A stretch of DNA of 64,000 nucleotides from DATJGR01 sp963787045 (GTDB lineage Bacteria; Pseudomonadota; Gammaproteobacteria; Pseudomonadales; Azotimanducaceae), in assembly GCA_963787045.1 (NCBI GenBank), contig CAWBBR010000025.1:186001-250000 (forward strand), in the 5' to 3' direction. The notes under the pieces are model-generated. The model was given only the letters and a program-made list of their open reading frames with translations, did no database searches and was not told where the DNA came from. This document shows, piece after piece, positions 40,406 through 50,380 of the stretch. Every line of letters starts with the position of its first letter. Within the stretch, counting starts at the first letter, position 1. A program made the position numbers and the translations under genes.

Positions 40406-42140
40406 ATGAACGACAAGGTCAACATCCTGCTGGTCGACGACCAGCCGGCGCGCCTGCTGACCTATGAAGCCGATCCTGGGCGAGCTCGGCCAGAACCTGG
40501 TGCGCGCGACTCCGGGCCTCGAGGCGCTCGAGCAAGCTGATGAAGGACGAGTTCGCGGTGGTGCTGCTCGACGTCAGCATGCCGGACATGGACGGCTTCG
40601 AGACCGCGCGCCTGATCCACGAGCATCCGCGCTTCGAGAACACGCCGATCATCTTCGTGACCGGCGTGCACATGACCGAGCTCGACCGGCTGAAGGGCTA
40701 CAAGCTCGGCGCCGTCGACTACGTCTACGTCCCGGTCGTGCCGGAGATCCTGCGCAGCAAGGTCGCGGTGCTGGTCGAGCTGTACTGCAAGCGTCGCGAG
40801 CTGCAGGAGCTGAATCAGTCGCCTGGAACGGGCCAATGAGCGCCTCGCGCTGGCGAACAGCACGCTGCAGGCCGAGAAAACCCGCGAACTCGAAGCACTG
40901 AACCGCACGCTGCAGCAGCGCCAACGCGGAGCTCGAAGCGACCAACCGCGTTCTGCAGAGCGAGGTGGCCGAGCGCCGTCGCGCCGAAGCCGCGCTGAAG
41001 GAGGCCGATCGTCACAAGGACGAGTTCCTGGCGATGCTGGCGCACGAGCTGCGCAATCCGCTCGCGCCGATTCGCAACGCCGTGCAGATCATGCGCAATC
41101 GCAAGGTCGACGATCCGCAGCTCGCGTGGGCGCGCGACATCATCGAGCGGCAGGCGATGCATCTGACGCGCCTGGTCGACGATCTGCTCGACGTGTCGCG
41201 CATCACCCGCGGCAAGATCAATCTCCGGCGCGATCCGGTGGAGGTCGCCACCTTCATCGCCAGGGCGCTGGAGACCAGTGCGCCGCTGATCGCCGAGCAT
41301 CGGCACGACCTGACGGTGGACATTCCGCCGGAGCGGCTCGTCGTCGAAGGCGACCTCACGCGCCTGACTCAGGTGGTTGGCAACTTGCTCAACAACGCCG
41401 CGAAGTACACCGACTCCGGCGGCAAGATCGCGGTGTTGGCGCGTGTGCACGGCGACTCTGTGGAGATCCGCGTGCGCGACAACGGCATCGGCATTTCGAC
41501 GGACAAGCAACCAGATATTTTCGCGTTGTTCAGCCAGGTCGATCGCACGCTCAACCGCTCGCAGGGCGGGCTGGGCATCGGCCTCGCGCTGGTGCGCAAG
41601 CTCGTCGATCTGCACGGCGGCGCCATCAGCGTGGACAGCGCGGGAGTCAATCAGGGCAGCGAGTTCACGGTGCGGCTGCCGTTGTTCGCGGAGAAGGCGC
41701 AAGTCGAGTCGCACACGGTTGCGGGGGTCGACGCCGCGAATGCTCAGCCGAAATACTGCATTCTGATCGCCGACGACAACCACGATGCGCTCGCTACGCT
41801 CGATGTGCTGTTGCGGCACGAGGGGCACGCGGTGCATGCGGCGCACGACGGCGAGCAGGCGTTTGCGCTGGCAACCGCATGCCGCCCCGACGTTGCGTTG
41901 CTCGACATCGGCATGCCGCGACTCGACGGCTATCTGCTGGCCCGCAAGCTGCGCGAACAGGAGTGGGGCAAAGATACGTTGCTCATCGCAGTGACCGGCT
42001 GGGGTCAGACGGAAGACCGGCGCCGCTCGCTCGAGGTCGGCTTCGATGCGCACATGGTGAAACCGCTCGACTTCGGCGAGTTGCGCAAGTTGCTGAGTCG
42101 CATACCGGAGCGCGAGAAGGCCCAGGGGATTCGCGCCTGA
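40406..42140 (+). CDS. REC-HisKA-HATPase-REC hybrid sensor kinase (four frameshifts at the front)
   Basis: About 577 residues: an N-terminal receiver (VLLDVSMPDMDGFETA), a coiled-coil linker, HisKA (DEFLAMLAHELRNPLAPI, His in AHELRNP), HATPase_c (NLLNNAAKYTD, DNGIGI, GLGIGLALVRKLVDLHGG) and a C-terminal receiver (IADDNHDALATL, VALLDIGMPRLDG). Single extra bases near 40468, 40530, 40822 and 40920 break the first third; correcting them gives one continuous protein. Lacking membrane segments, it probably receives phosphoryl signals from, or shares outputs with, the giant kinase upstream, with which it is likely co-transcribed. Confidence 0.9.
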
Positions 42141-42182
42141 AGATAACAAGGTAGGATGGCCGTTCCTTTTTTGGAGGTCACC

Positions 42183-43415
42183 ATGAGTAGAGAAGCCTGG
42201 ATCATCGACGGCGTGCGTTCGCCGCGCGGCGGCGGCAAGCCGGGTGTCGGCAGCATGAGCCACATCCATCCGCAACGAATCCTCGCGCAGGTGCTGAACG
42301 CGCTGAAAGACCGCGTCGGTTTCGACCCGAAAGACGTCGAAGACGTCGTGATGGGTACCGGTTCCGGCGTCGGCGATCACGCGATGGACATCGCGCGCAT
42401 GTCGGTGCTCGACGCCGGTTGGCCGGTGACGACGCCCGGCGTCTCGCTGCACCGGTTCTGCGGATCGGGCCAACAGGCCGTCACGGTGGCGGCGATGGGC
42501 ATTCTCGCGGGCCACCAGGAGTGCGTGATCGGCGGCGGCGTCGAATCGATGTCGCGTCCGGCGTCGCTGTCGGTCGACGGCTTCACCGCCAACAACGCGC
42601 ACCTGTACGCGCAGTATCCGCTGGTGCCGCAGGGCATCTCGGCCGACCTCATCGCGACGCTCGAGGGCTTCACGCGTCAGGACGTGCGACGCGCTCGGCG
42701 TGCAGAGCCAGACGCGCGCCGCCGAGGCGATTGCAGACGGTCGTTTCAAGCGCAGCGTCGTGCCGATCTACAACGACGACGGCACGCTCGCGCTCGACCG
42801 CGACGAATATCCGCGGCCCGGCACCACGATGGAAAGCCTCGCCGGACTCAATCCCGCGTTCGTGAAGATGGGCGCGATAGCGCCGCCCAACGACAAGCGC
42901 ACGTTCGATCAGATCTGTCAGGCGGTGTATCCGCAGATCAACGGCGTCAATCACGTCCACCACGCCGGCAACTCGTCCGGTGTCGTCGACGGCGCCAGCG
43001 CAGTTCTGTTGGCGTCGCCCGACTATGCGAAGGCGCACGGCCTGAAGCCGCGCGCGCGCATCGTAATGAGCGCAACCGCCGGCGCCGAGCCGGTGATCAT
43101 GTTGACGGCGCCCGCGCCGGCCGCAGAGATCTGCCTGAAGAAAGCCGGCATGTCGAAAACGACATCGATCTGTTCGAGGTGAACGAAGCGTTCGCGGCGG
43201 TCGTGCTGAAGTTCAAACGCGAGTTCGGCATCGACGACGAGCGGCTGAACGTGAACGGCGGCGCTATCGCGCTCGGCCACCCGATCGGCGCGACCGGCGG
43301 CATGCTGATTCAGACCGCGCTCGACGAACTCGAACGGCGCGACTTGTCGACCGCATTGATCGCGATGTGCACCGGCGGCGGCATGGGCACCGCCACGATC
43401 ATCGAAAGGATGTAA
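42183..43415 (+). CDS. Acetyl-CoA C-acyltransferase (thiolase; two frameshifts)
   Basis: About 410 residues when two indels are bridged: an extra base near 42689 and a missing A in an A-run near 43158. Catalytic residues are visible: Cys93 in HRFCGSGQQAV, the His in GHPIGATGG and the second Cys in CTGGGMG. Thiolases of this length degrade 3-ketoacyl-CoA in beta-oxidation or make acetoacetyl-CoA. A GGAGG SD six bases before the ATG supports the start. It is separate from the kinases and convergent with the NTF2-like gene. Confidence 0.9.
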   Translation: MSREAWIIDGVRSPRGGGKPGVGSMSHIHPQRILAQVLNALKDRVGFDPKDVEDVVMGTGSGVGDHAMDIARMSVLDAGWPVTTPGVSLHRFCGSGQQAVTVAAMGILAGHQECVIGGGVESMSRPASLSVDGFTANNAHLYAQYPLVPQGISADLIATLEGFTRQDVRRARRAEPDARRRGDCRRSFQAQRRADLQRRRHARARPRRISAARHHDGKPRRTQSRVREDGRDSAAQRQAHVRSDLSGGVSADQRRQSRPPRRQLVRCRRRRQRSSVGVARLCEGARPEAARAHRNERNRRRRAGDHVDGARAGRRDLPEESRHVENDIDLFEVNEAFAAVVLKFKREFGIDDERLNVNGGAIALGHPIGATGGMLIQTALDELERRDLSTALIAMCTGGGMGTATIIERM

Positions 43416-43421
43416 CGTCGA

Positions 43422-43916
43422 TCAGGTGCCCGGCAGCCGTGCGGGGTCGGGCGCCTGCGATGCGGGCCACGGCGCATTGTGTTCCTTCATGATCGCCGCG
43501 ATCCGCGATTCCCACCGTTCCTTCCCGAACGCCTTGTAGGTCTGGAACGGATTGCAGTACTCGCGCATCCGGAACGCCTTGCCGTTCCGGCTGGTGATTT
43601 TCGAGAAATAGCGCTGTTCGTATTTGCCGCCGAAGATCGTGTCGCCGCCGCCGGTCGATTCGATGATGACGGTGTCCGGTTCCGACGTCGGATACGCCGC
43701 GATCAACTGCGTGGAGAATTTCGGCACGACTTCGAGCAGTAGCTCCATGAAGAACCCGCAGGCGCGGCGGCCGACGATGTAGATCGGCGTTTCGAACGTC
43801 GGGCCTTCCCAGATCGCGTCTTCGTCGAGCGCTTCCAGCCAGATCTCGCGTTGCTCTGCGAGCGTCGTCTTCACTCCGCCGAATGCGGCGTTGATGCCGC
43901 GCGGTTGGGATGCCAT
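43422..43916 (-). CDS. NTF2/SnoaL-fold protein
   Basis: A 164-residue protein with the alpha-plus-beta cone signatures of the SnoaL/limonene-epoxide-hydrolase group (EIWLEALDEDAIWEGP, CNPFQTYKAFGKE). Such proteins range from isomerases and cyclases to subunits without catalysis. It stands 6 bases from the convergent thiolase stop and follows the amidohydrolase by 58 bases, so it may be co-transcribed with it. Confidence 0.8.
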   Translation of the reverse strand: MASQPRGINAAFGGVKTTLAEQREIWLEALDEDAIWEGPTFETPIYIVGRRACGFFMELLLEVVPKFSTQLIAAYPTSEPDTVIIESTGGGDTIFGGKYEQRYFSKITSRNGKAFRMREYCNPFQTYKAFGKERWESRIAAIMKEHNAPWPASQAPDPARLPGT

Positions 43917-43974
43917 CGTCGTGTACTCCGTTTCGAATCGTGTCGACCCATCTTAAGCGGTGCGAAGTTTCGAT

Positions 43975-44985
43975 TCACGCCGGCGGCGCGATCGTCAGCA
44001 TCTCGAGCGCATTGGCGCCGCGGATGCGTTCGCGATCTGCCTCGGAGATCGCGGCCTGGGCGATCTGTTGCAGCGGGTCGGTCATACCCATGTCGAACGG
44101 ATAGTCGGTGCCGATCACCACTTGCGATGCACCGACCATCCGCACGAGGTGTTCGAGTGCTTGTGGCGTGTACACCAGCGAATCGAACCAGATGCGCTTC
44201 AGGTAGGTGCTCGGCGCGTGCGCCATCGTGCGGCTCTCGGGGCGAACTGCGTAGCCGTGATCGGAGCGCCCGATGTAGCTCGGCAGGTAGCCGCCGCCGT
44301 GCGCGGCACACAGCTTCAGGCGCGGATGCCGGTCGAGCGTGCCGCCGAAGATCAGGTGCGACAGCGCGAGCGTCGTTTCGATCGGCTGGCCGACGATGTT
44401 CGACAGGTAGTAAGGCTGCACACGCTCGTCCAGCGTGCAGCCGAGCGGGTGCACGAATATCACCGCACCGAGCGCTTCGGCGCGCGACCAGAACGGATCG
44501 TGGCGCCGGTCCGCGAGTTCGGCGCCGTCGATCAGCGTCGAAATCTGGCAGCCGCGCAGACCGAGGGTTTTCACTGCGTGCGTGAGTTGTTCGGCCGCGA
44601 GATCGGGATGTTGAAGCGTGACGGTCGCAAGCCCAACGAATCGATCGGGGTGCGCGGCGCAGAGCGATGCGAGGTGTTCGTTCGCCGCTTGCGCGATCGC
44701 CTGCGCGAGGTCGCGGTCGGCCCAGTAGTAGTACTGCGTCGGCGACAGGCTGACCGCCTGCATGTCCACACCCATCGCATCCATCGCGGCGAGTCGCGTT
44801 GCGACGTCGGTCAACTTCGGCAGGTAGTCGCTCGCGAACAGCTGCCGGTTGTGCTGCGTCGACGCGACGCCCGCGGCCACCGCCTGCTGGTGCAGCGCCG
44901 CTGCGCGTTCCGGTCGGTCGGCGACCAGCGCTTCGACCGCCGGCACCAATAGGTGGGCGTGAATGTCGACGACGCGCGTGCTCAT
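43975..44985 (-). CDS. Amidohydrolase, ACMSD-like decarboxylase family
   Basis: A 336-residue metal-dependent TIM barrel. The N-terminal metal motif is DIHAHLL, later ligands are in CAAHGGGYLPS and the final Asp is in VIGTDYPFDMG, the pattern of 2-amino-3-carboxymuconate-6-semialdehyde decarboxylase and related gamma-resorcylate decarboxylases. These remove CO2 from aromatic or muconate acids without oxygen. The ATG has GGAG six bases upstream. It is divergent from the GNAT gene. Confidence 0.9.
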   Translation of the reverse strand: MSTRVVDIHAHLLVPAVEALVADRPERAAALHQQAVAAGVASTQHNRQLFASDYLPKLTDVATRLAAMDAMGVDMQAVSLSPTQYYYWADRDLAQAIAQAANEHLASLCAAHPDRFVGLATVTLQHPDLAAEQLTHAVKTLGLRGCQISTLIDGAELADRRHDPFWSRAEALGAVIFVHPLGCTLDERVQPYYLSNIVGQPIETTLALSHLIFGGTLDRHPRLKLCAAHGGGYLPSYIGRSDHGYAVRPESRTMAHAPSTYLKRIWFDSLVYTPQALEHLVRMVGASQVVIGTDYPFDMGMTDPLQQIAQAAISEADRERIRGANALEMLTIAPPA

Positions 44986-45006
44986 GTGCCGCTCCGGAAA
45001 GACGGG

Positions 45007-45758
45007 TTGCTCATCGTACGCGGAGTGGATAGTTTCGTCGGCTTCCCAAACGGCGGCCAAGATTTGAGCGACGTACTCGACAATCCTGCGTGGCATGCGC
45101 TGACCGGTCGACAAGCGACGCAAGGCGAGCGCAGCGATCGTTCGGCGCGCTATCAGCCGGAGATCTCGCCGCTCGCCGCGGTGCGCGAGTGCACGACCGA
45201 CGCGCTCGACGAACTGGCGACGTTGTGCGGGCGCGATCCGGTTGCGTTGCTGTGCGACACGCGCGAGTTGCCGCGCAACCGCTTTCGTTTGATGCGCACC
45301 AACGTCGTGCGGCAACTGTGTTGCGAGGCGCCATGTGAAGCGCTGACGGTGCCGCACGTGCGGCTCGGCGGATCCGACGCATCCGATATGGTTGCGCTGG
45401 TGAAACTCACCGAGCCCGGACCGTTCGCGCCGCGCACGGTCGAACTCGGTTCGTATATCGGGGTTCGCGACGGGCGCGAGGCGGGCGGCTGGTCGCGATG
45501 GCCGGCGAACGCTTGAAACCGCCGGGCTGGGTCGAAGTCAGCGGCGTATGCACGCATCCCGACGGACGGGGTCGCGGTTACGCGATCGGTCTCGTGTCGA
45601 ACGTGACGAACGCGATCTTTGCGCGCGGCGAACGTGCGTTCCTGTACGTGGCGATCGGCAGTCCGTCGGAGAGAACCGCGACGCGGATCTACGAGCAACT
45701 CGGTTTTCGGTTTCAGCGACAGCAGTACGTGCACGTGCTGCTGCCGCAGTCGGACTAG
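45007..45758 (+). CDS. GNAT family acetyltransferase (FR47-like, one frameshift)
   Basis: About 250 residues. The front half reads NPAWHALTGRQATQGERSD and ISPLAAVRE, the back half contains the acetyl-CoA motif VCTHPDGRGRGYAIGLVSNV and ends IYEQLGFRFQRQQYVHVLL. The halves lie in different frames joined near 45485-45492, where one base appears wrong. The start is uncertain between a TTG at 45007 and a GTG at 45025. Such proteins acetylate amines or peptides; no substrate is indicated. It is divergent from the amidohydrolase. Confidence 0.8.
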
Positions 45759-45771
45759 CTGCGCATCCGAA

Positions 45772-46553
45772 CTAGCCGCCGAAACGAGGCGGGCGTTTTT
45801 CGACGAATGCTTTGAAGGCCTCTTTCGCGTCGGCGTGCGCCATCACTTTCGAGTGGCGTTCGGTCTCGAGCTTGATGTACGACGCGAAATCGAGCTTTTC
45901 CGCGTCGACGAAATTGCGCTTCATTTCTCGTCAACGCATGCGGCGGAGCGGCCGCCAGGCGTGCGGCGATCTTGCCGACTTCGCCGCGCAACTGATCGCA
46001 ACTGGAAAGACGCGACTCACCAGCCCCCACTGCAGCGCTTCCGCCGCGCCGAATTTCTCCGGCAGGAAATAGAGTTCGCGCGCTTTCGCCGCGCCGACGA
46101 TGCGCGGCAGCGTCCACGGCCCGCCCATGTCGCCGGCAGACGCAACGTTCAGAAACGCCGTGCTGAATATCGCGCCGTCGGCCGGCGAAGCGGAAGTCGC
46201 ACGCGTTCGCCCAGCCGAGACCCGCGCCGGCGCACGTGCCGTTGATCGCGGCGATGGTCACTTGCGGCATCTCGTGCAGCAGCACCGGCACGCAGAAGTG
46301 ATGTCGGCGAACTCGCGATGTCGCTTTCGCCCGCGACGTAGTGCTTGAGGTCGGCGCCCGGGCAGAAGCCACGACCTTCACCGGTGAGCACCAGCACGCG
46401 GACGTCGGTGCGTTGCGCGATGCTCGGCCAGACAATCGTGCGTTTCGACGAGCATCTGGTTCGTCATGCTGTTCATGCGTTCTGGACGGTTCATGCACCA
46501 GCCAGCCGATTCCGCCGTCTGGACGTCCAACTTGATCGTTTTCTGCTGTTCAT
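45772..46553 (-). CDS. Enoyl-CoA hydratase/isomerase family protein (many frameshifts)
   Basis: About 260 residues, recovered by joining several frames: GWLVMNRPERMNSMTNQML, VLVLTGEGRGFCPGADLKHY, TIAAINGTCAGAGLGWANA, GGPWTLPRIVGAAKARELYF and VEKRPPRFGG. At least six indels occur in 800 bases, including an extra A in an A-run a few codons after the start. The start ATG overlaps the stop of the next crotonase. The general-acid Glu of classical hydratases is not seen at GAGLGW, so activity as an isomerase, thioesterase or hydrolase is possible. It is last in the VOC-crotonase-crotonase operon. Confidence 0.75.
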
Positions 46554-47362
46554 TCCCTTGCTCCCAGTCGTGCGAACGTAGGTTGTCGTTTCTCGATCAG
46601 TGCTGCGGCGCCTTCGCGCGCGTCGGGTGCGCCGACGAACTTCCATTGGCTGGCATCGGCCTCGCGCAGCGCCTCCTCATAGCCGGTGCCGAGATGCCGA
46701 TACAGCAGCCGCTTCGTTTCTGCGACCGCGGCCGGCGACGATGTGACCGCAAGGCGGCGCACGTAGTCACATGCGGTCGACAGCAGCACATCCGGTTCGA
46801 CGACCGATTCGACGAGACCGAAACGCAACGCCGTTTCGGCGTCGATGCGATCGCTCATCCACAACAGATCGAGCGCGCGGCCGACGCCGACGAGACGCGG
46901 CAGCAGCCAACTCGAACCGTGCTCGGCGATGAGCCCGCGTTTCAGGAATACCGTGGTGAAGCTCGCTGCCGACGATGCGATGCGCAGGTCGCTCATCAGC
47001 GCCAATATCAGGCCGCCGCCCGCGGCGACACCGTTGATCGCGCAGATCACCGGCTTCGGCACCTGCAACAGATAGCTGAAGATGCCGGGTAGCTCGCCAG
47101 ACGCAGCGGACTCTTCGGCGCGCGGTGCGGCGGGTGCGGAGGTGACGGCTGCAAGCGTCGCAGCGTCGAGCCCGGCGCAAAAGCCGCGACCGTTGCCGGT
47201 GATGACGATGCCGACCACGCGCGTGTCGGTTGCGCACGCATCGATCGCAGCGCGGATTTCGCGCAGCGTGTCGTACGTGAACGCGTTCAGTTTGTCGGGG
47301 CGATTCAGGCGCAGCACCGCCACCGGGTCGTCGATGGTCAGTTCGATGTCGCGGTACGTCAT
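46550..47362 (-). CDS. Enoyl-CoA hydratase/isomerase family protein
   Basis: A 270-residue crotonase. The oxyanion motif GFCAGLDAATLAA and the CoA-site GVAAGGGLILALMSD are recognisable, but both catalytic Glu positions of hydratase-1 are replaced (Leu/Ile region in GGGLIL, Lys-Arg in FLKRGL). Such crotonases catalyse isomerisation, C-C cleavage or dehalogenation instead. It overlaps the VOC gene start-to-stop (ATGA) and the following crotonase. Confidence 0.9.
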   Translation of the reverse strand: MTYRDIELTIDDPVAVLRLNRPDKLNAFTYDTLREIRAAIDACATDTRVVGIVITGNGRGFCAGLDAATLAAVTSAPAAPRAEESAASGELPGIFSYLLQVPKPVICAINGVAAGGGLILALMSDLRIASSAASFTTVFLKRGLIAEHGSSWLLPRLVGVGRALDLLWMSDRIDAETALRFGLVESVVEPDVLLSTACDYVRRLAVTSSPAAVAETKRLLYRHLGTGYEEALREADASQWKFVGAPDAREGAAALIEKRQPTFARLGARE

Positions 47363-48127
47363 ACCAGGTTGAACCTCATACCGCAGGCGTACACCTGATT
47401 GCCGCTAACCTTCGTGCCACGCGCTTTCGCGGTGGCGAGAATCGCGGCGCGATCGCGCGCGACGATGTCGAGCCCGCCCAGCCCCTCCGGACGGCCGTCG
47501 GCACACGGCACGAACCGCACGGTGCAGTTGTCGAGTTCGATCGACGGTTTGGCGCCGCCATTCACCGCGCATTTCGGCGATCTCCGCCCAGCGCGCCGCG
47601 ACGGCCGCGGGTTCGTCGGCCTGCACTTCCACGGCCGCAATCCGCGTCACGCGGTCGGTACGCAGCGCCGCTTTCCAGTTCGCGCCGCCGGCGGGCTCCC
47701 ACGGACCATCGGCGTCGTGAGCGCCTTCGCCGAGTTGTTGGTCGATCTCGAAGAACGATCCGCCCGTGTCTTTCGGATGCATCTGCATGTTGCGGAATTC
47801 GTGCGTCTCGAACTGATTGACGATGCGCACCCCGAGTTGCTCCACCCGTTTACGGCGCGGCGCGTGATCGTCGCACTGGGTGATCACCATGTAACCGCCG
47901 GCGCCGCCGCGGCGTTCGAGATAGCGCCCCCCAGCGGTGCCGTCGCGGGTCGGTGCGACGATTTCGATGAATTGATTGCCGAGCGGAAGCAGCGCGTTGA
48001 CGAGGCCGAAGTGCGCGACGCCGGGATCGCGGAAACACACCTCGAGGCCGAACAGCGATTTCAGTTCGTCGACGGCGGGCTCGAGTTCCGGAGCCACCAA
48101 TGCGATCTGGCGTAGACGTAGCCACAT
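47359..48127 (-). CDS. VOC superfamily (glyoxalase/extradiol dioxygenase fold) protein (one frameshift)
   Basis: About 255 residues with two VOC modules: LRQIALVAPELEPAVDELKS at the front and TVRFVPCADGRPEGLGGLDI at the back. The two parts lie in different frames that meet near 47565. MHPKDTGGSFFEID supplies a typical VOC Glu ligand. VOC proteins include methylmalonyl-CoA epimerase and ring-cleavage enzymes. Context with two crotonases suggests a CoA-ester pathway. GGAGG seven bases upstream supports the ATG. Confidence 0.82.
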
Positions 48128-48234
48128 GATCCGACCTCCCCCCGGAAAATAGTGCTGGCTCGGGAGTCTATGCCATGGCAAAAAGGGTGGCCATCATTGA
48201 ACGCAGTACGCAGCAAGCAACGCAGGAATGTCAG

Positions 48235-49905
48235 ATGGATAGACAGCAGATCATCGCCGAACTGACCGCCAAGGGCGGTGCATTCGAGACGCGCGAAACC
48301 ACGGTCGTTGGCGTGCCGATGACCGTGTACGCGAACGCGCCGCCGTCGATGCGCGCGGTGTTCGAGTCGACGAGCGCGTTCGCCGACCGCGAATTCCTGA
48401 TCTATGACGACGAGCGCTGGACCTACGCCGACCTGCATCTGCGCGTCCGCGCGCTCGCGCATTTGCTGCACGACCGCGGCATCCGGAAAGGCGATCGAGT
48501 GGCGATCGGCATGCGCAACTATCCCGAATGGGTGCTGGCGTTCTGGGCGTGTCAGGCGATCGGCGCCGTTGCGGTGACGTTGAACGCGTGGTGGACCGGC
48601 GACGAACTGAACTATGCGTTCGAGGATTCCGGCGCGCGCGCGGCGATTCTCGACGGCGAGCGCGTCGAACGCATCGCGCCGTACCTGTCGAAGTTGCCGC
48701 TCGAAGTGGTGCTCGGCGTGCGCGACGCGGTGGGCTCACCGCACGCGGAGTCGCTCGACGACGCGCTGAAGGACTATCTCGATCGCGATCGGCTGCCGGA
48801 AGTAGACATCAGTCCCGACGACTACTCGACGATCATGTACACATCCGGCACCACCGGTCGCCCGAAAGGCGCGCTGGCGACGCATCGCAACCACGTCACC
48901 AACCTCACCAATACGTTTCTCGGCGGTGCGGTGTCGGCGCGGCTCGCGGGTGTGACGCCGCCGGCGAATCCACCGCAATCGGTGTCGCTGCAGACGTTTC
49001 CGTTCTTCCACATCGGCGGCTTGAGCGGCTTGTACGTCAACAGTGCGTTGGGGGCGAAGGTCGCGCTGATGTACAAGTGGCAGCCGGACCAGGCGCTCGA
49101 ACTCGTGCAACGCGAACGCGTGTCGTCGATCGCCGGCGTGCCGACCGTGGTGCGACAACTGCTCGAACGCGCCAAAGAGCGCAACCTCGAACTGAGTTCG
49201 CTCGCCGGCATCGCGTCGGGTGGCGCGCCGGTGCCGCCGGACCTGATCGACACGATCGGTTCGCAGTTCGCGAAGCGCGTTGCACCGGGCAACGGTTACG
49301 GTCTCACCGAAACGACGTCGGCGATCATCAGCAACGGCGGCGCCGATTATTTCGCGCGGCCGGACAGCGTCGGCAGAACGGCGCCCGTGGCGGAAGCGCG
49401 GGTGGTCGACGACAGCGGCGTGGACGTGCCCGACGGACAGATCGGGGAGATCTGGATCAAGGGGCCGAACGTCGTTCAGGGTTACTGGAACAAACCGGAA
49501 GCAACGGCCGAGGCGTTCACCAACGGCTGGTTCCACACCGGCGATCTCGGCTATCGGGATCCGAGCGGCTTCTTCTATGTGGTCGACCGCAAGAAAGACG
49601 TCGTGATCCGCGGTGGCGAAAACGTCTATTGCGCCGAAGTGGAAGCCGTCTTGTTCGAACACCCGGCGGTGCTGGACGTCGCGATCATCGGTCTGCCGCA
49701 TCGCATGCTCGGAGAAGAAGTGGCCGCCGTCATCGAGGCACGCCCGAATCAGACGATCGACCCCGAGGAAATCCAGGCGTTCGTTGCGACGCGGCTGGCG
49801 CGCTTCAAAGCGCCGACCCAGGTACTCATTTCCGACGGCCCATTGCCGCGCACGGCGACGGGCAAAGTACTGAAGCGGGAACTCAAACAAAAATACTCTG
49901 TGTGA
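48235..49905 (+). CDS. Acyl-CoA ligase (AMP-forming)
   Basis: A 556-residue adenylate-forming enzyme. The P-loop-like motif YTSGTTGRPKG is at 202-212, the adenine-binding GYGLTETTSA follows, then GWFHTGDLGYRD, the hinge RKKDVVIRGGENVYCAE and the catalytic-Lys tail PRTATGKVLKREL. Members activate fatty or aromatic acids to CoA esters. I choose the ATG of MDRQQIIAEL with AGGA eight bases upstream over an ATG 60 bases earlier. It is divergent from the VOC-crotonase operon and could supply its substrate. Confidence 0.94.
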   Translation: MDRQQIIAELTAKGGAFETRETTVVGVPMTVYANAPPSMRAVFESTSAFADREFLIYDDERWTYADLHLRVRALAHLLHDRGIRKGDRVAIGMRNYPEWVLAFWACQAIGAVAVTLNAWWTGDELNYAFEDSGARAAILDGERVERIAPYLSKLPLEVVLGVRDAVGSPHAESLDDALKDYLDRDRLPEVDISPDDYSTIMYTSGTTGRPKGALATHRNHVTNLTNTFLGGAVSARLAGVTPPANPPQSVSLQTFPFFHIGGLSGLYVNSALGAKVALMYKWQPDQALELVQRERVSSIAGVPTVVRQLLERAKERNLELSSLAGIASGGAPVPPDLIDTIGSQFAKRVAPGNGYGLTETTSAIISNGGADYFARPDSVGRTAPVAEARVVDDSGVDVPDGQIGEIWIKGPNVVQGYWNKPEATAEAFTNGWFHTGDLGYRDPSGFFYVVDRKKDVVIRGGENVYCAEVEAVLFEHPAVLDVAIIGLPHRMLGEEVAAVIEARPNQTIDPEEIQAFVATRLARFKAPTQVLISDGPLPRTATGKVLKRELKQKYSV

Positions 49906-49940
49906 CGCAACTTAGCTTGATCGTTGGGGGGAGAAACGCG

Positions 49941-50380
49941 ATGCGAGTTCTGTTGGTGGGTTTGTTGGCGCTGGTCGCTTCGTGCGGCGATCCGATCATG
50001 ATTCTGCCGGGCGGCGCGCTCAAAGGAACGGCCGCAACCGCGCCGGCGGACTGGTCGTCGGTTGCCGGCCGTCAAGACGATTCAAGTCGAGTTCCGTCCC
50101 GAAAGACCCGTACTCGCACAACATCTGGGGCGTAGGGATCGGTCCGGATCTCTACATCGCGACCGGGGCGAAAGGCACGCGCTGGACGCCGTTCATCGCG
50201 GAAGATCCGAACGTGCGGGTGCGCGTGGGCACCGAGTTGTTCGATCTCAAGGCGGTGCCCGTCACCGACGACGCCGAGCGCACGCGCGTGGCCGAGGCGT
50301 ATACCAAGAAGTACGACGTGAAAGCCGACGACAACTGGGTGGCGGCCGGACTGATCTACAGGCTCGACCGGCGCATCTGA
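49941..50380 (+). CDS. Small lipoprotein, possible split-barrel fold (two frameshifts)
   Basis: About 146 residues. It begins with a lipoprotein signal (VLLVGLLALVASC) after a GGGGGGAG SD. Three frames join near 50061 and 50100 into one sensible chain: VKTIQVEFRP, SHNIWGVGIGPDLYIATG, then RWTPFIAEDPNVRVRVGTEL. The beta-rich pattern resembles the flavin split-barrel of DUF385/DUF2255-type proteins, but I am not certain. Its end overlaps the convergent hydrolase by 25 bases. Confidence 0.65.

Noticed and set aside
40815..42749. 644-codon minus-strand frame beneath the second kinase and the thiolase
   Set aside because: No recognisable domain; the opposite strand encodes clear kinase and thiolase motifs.
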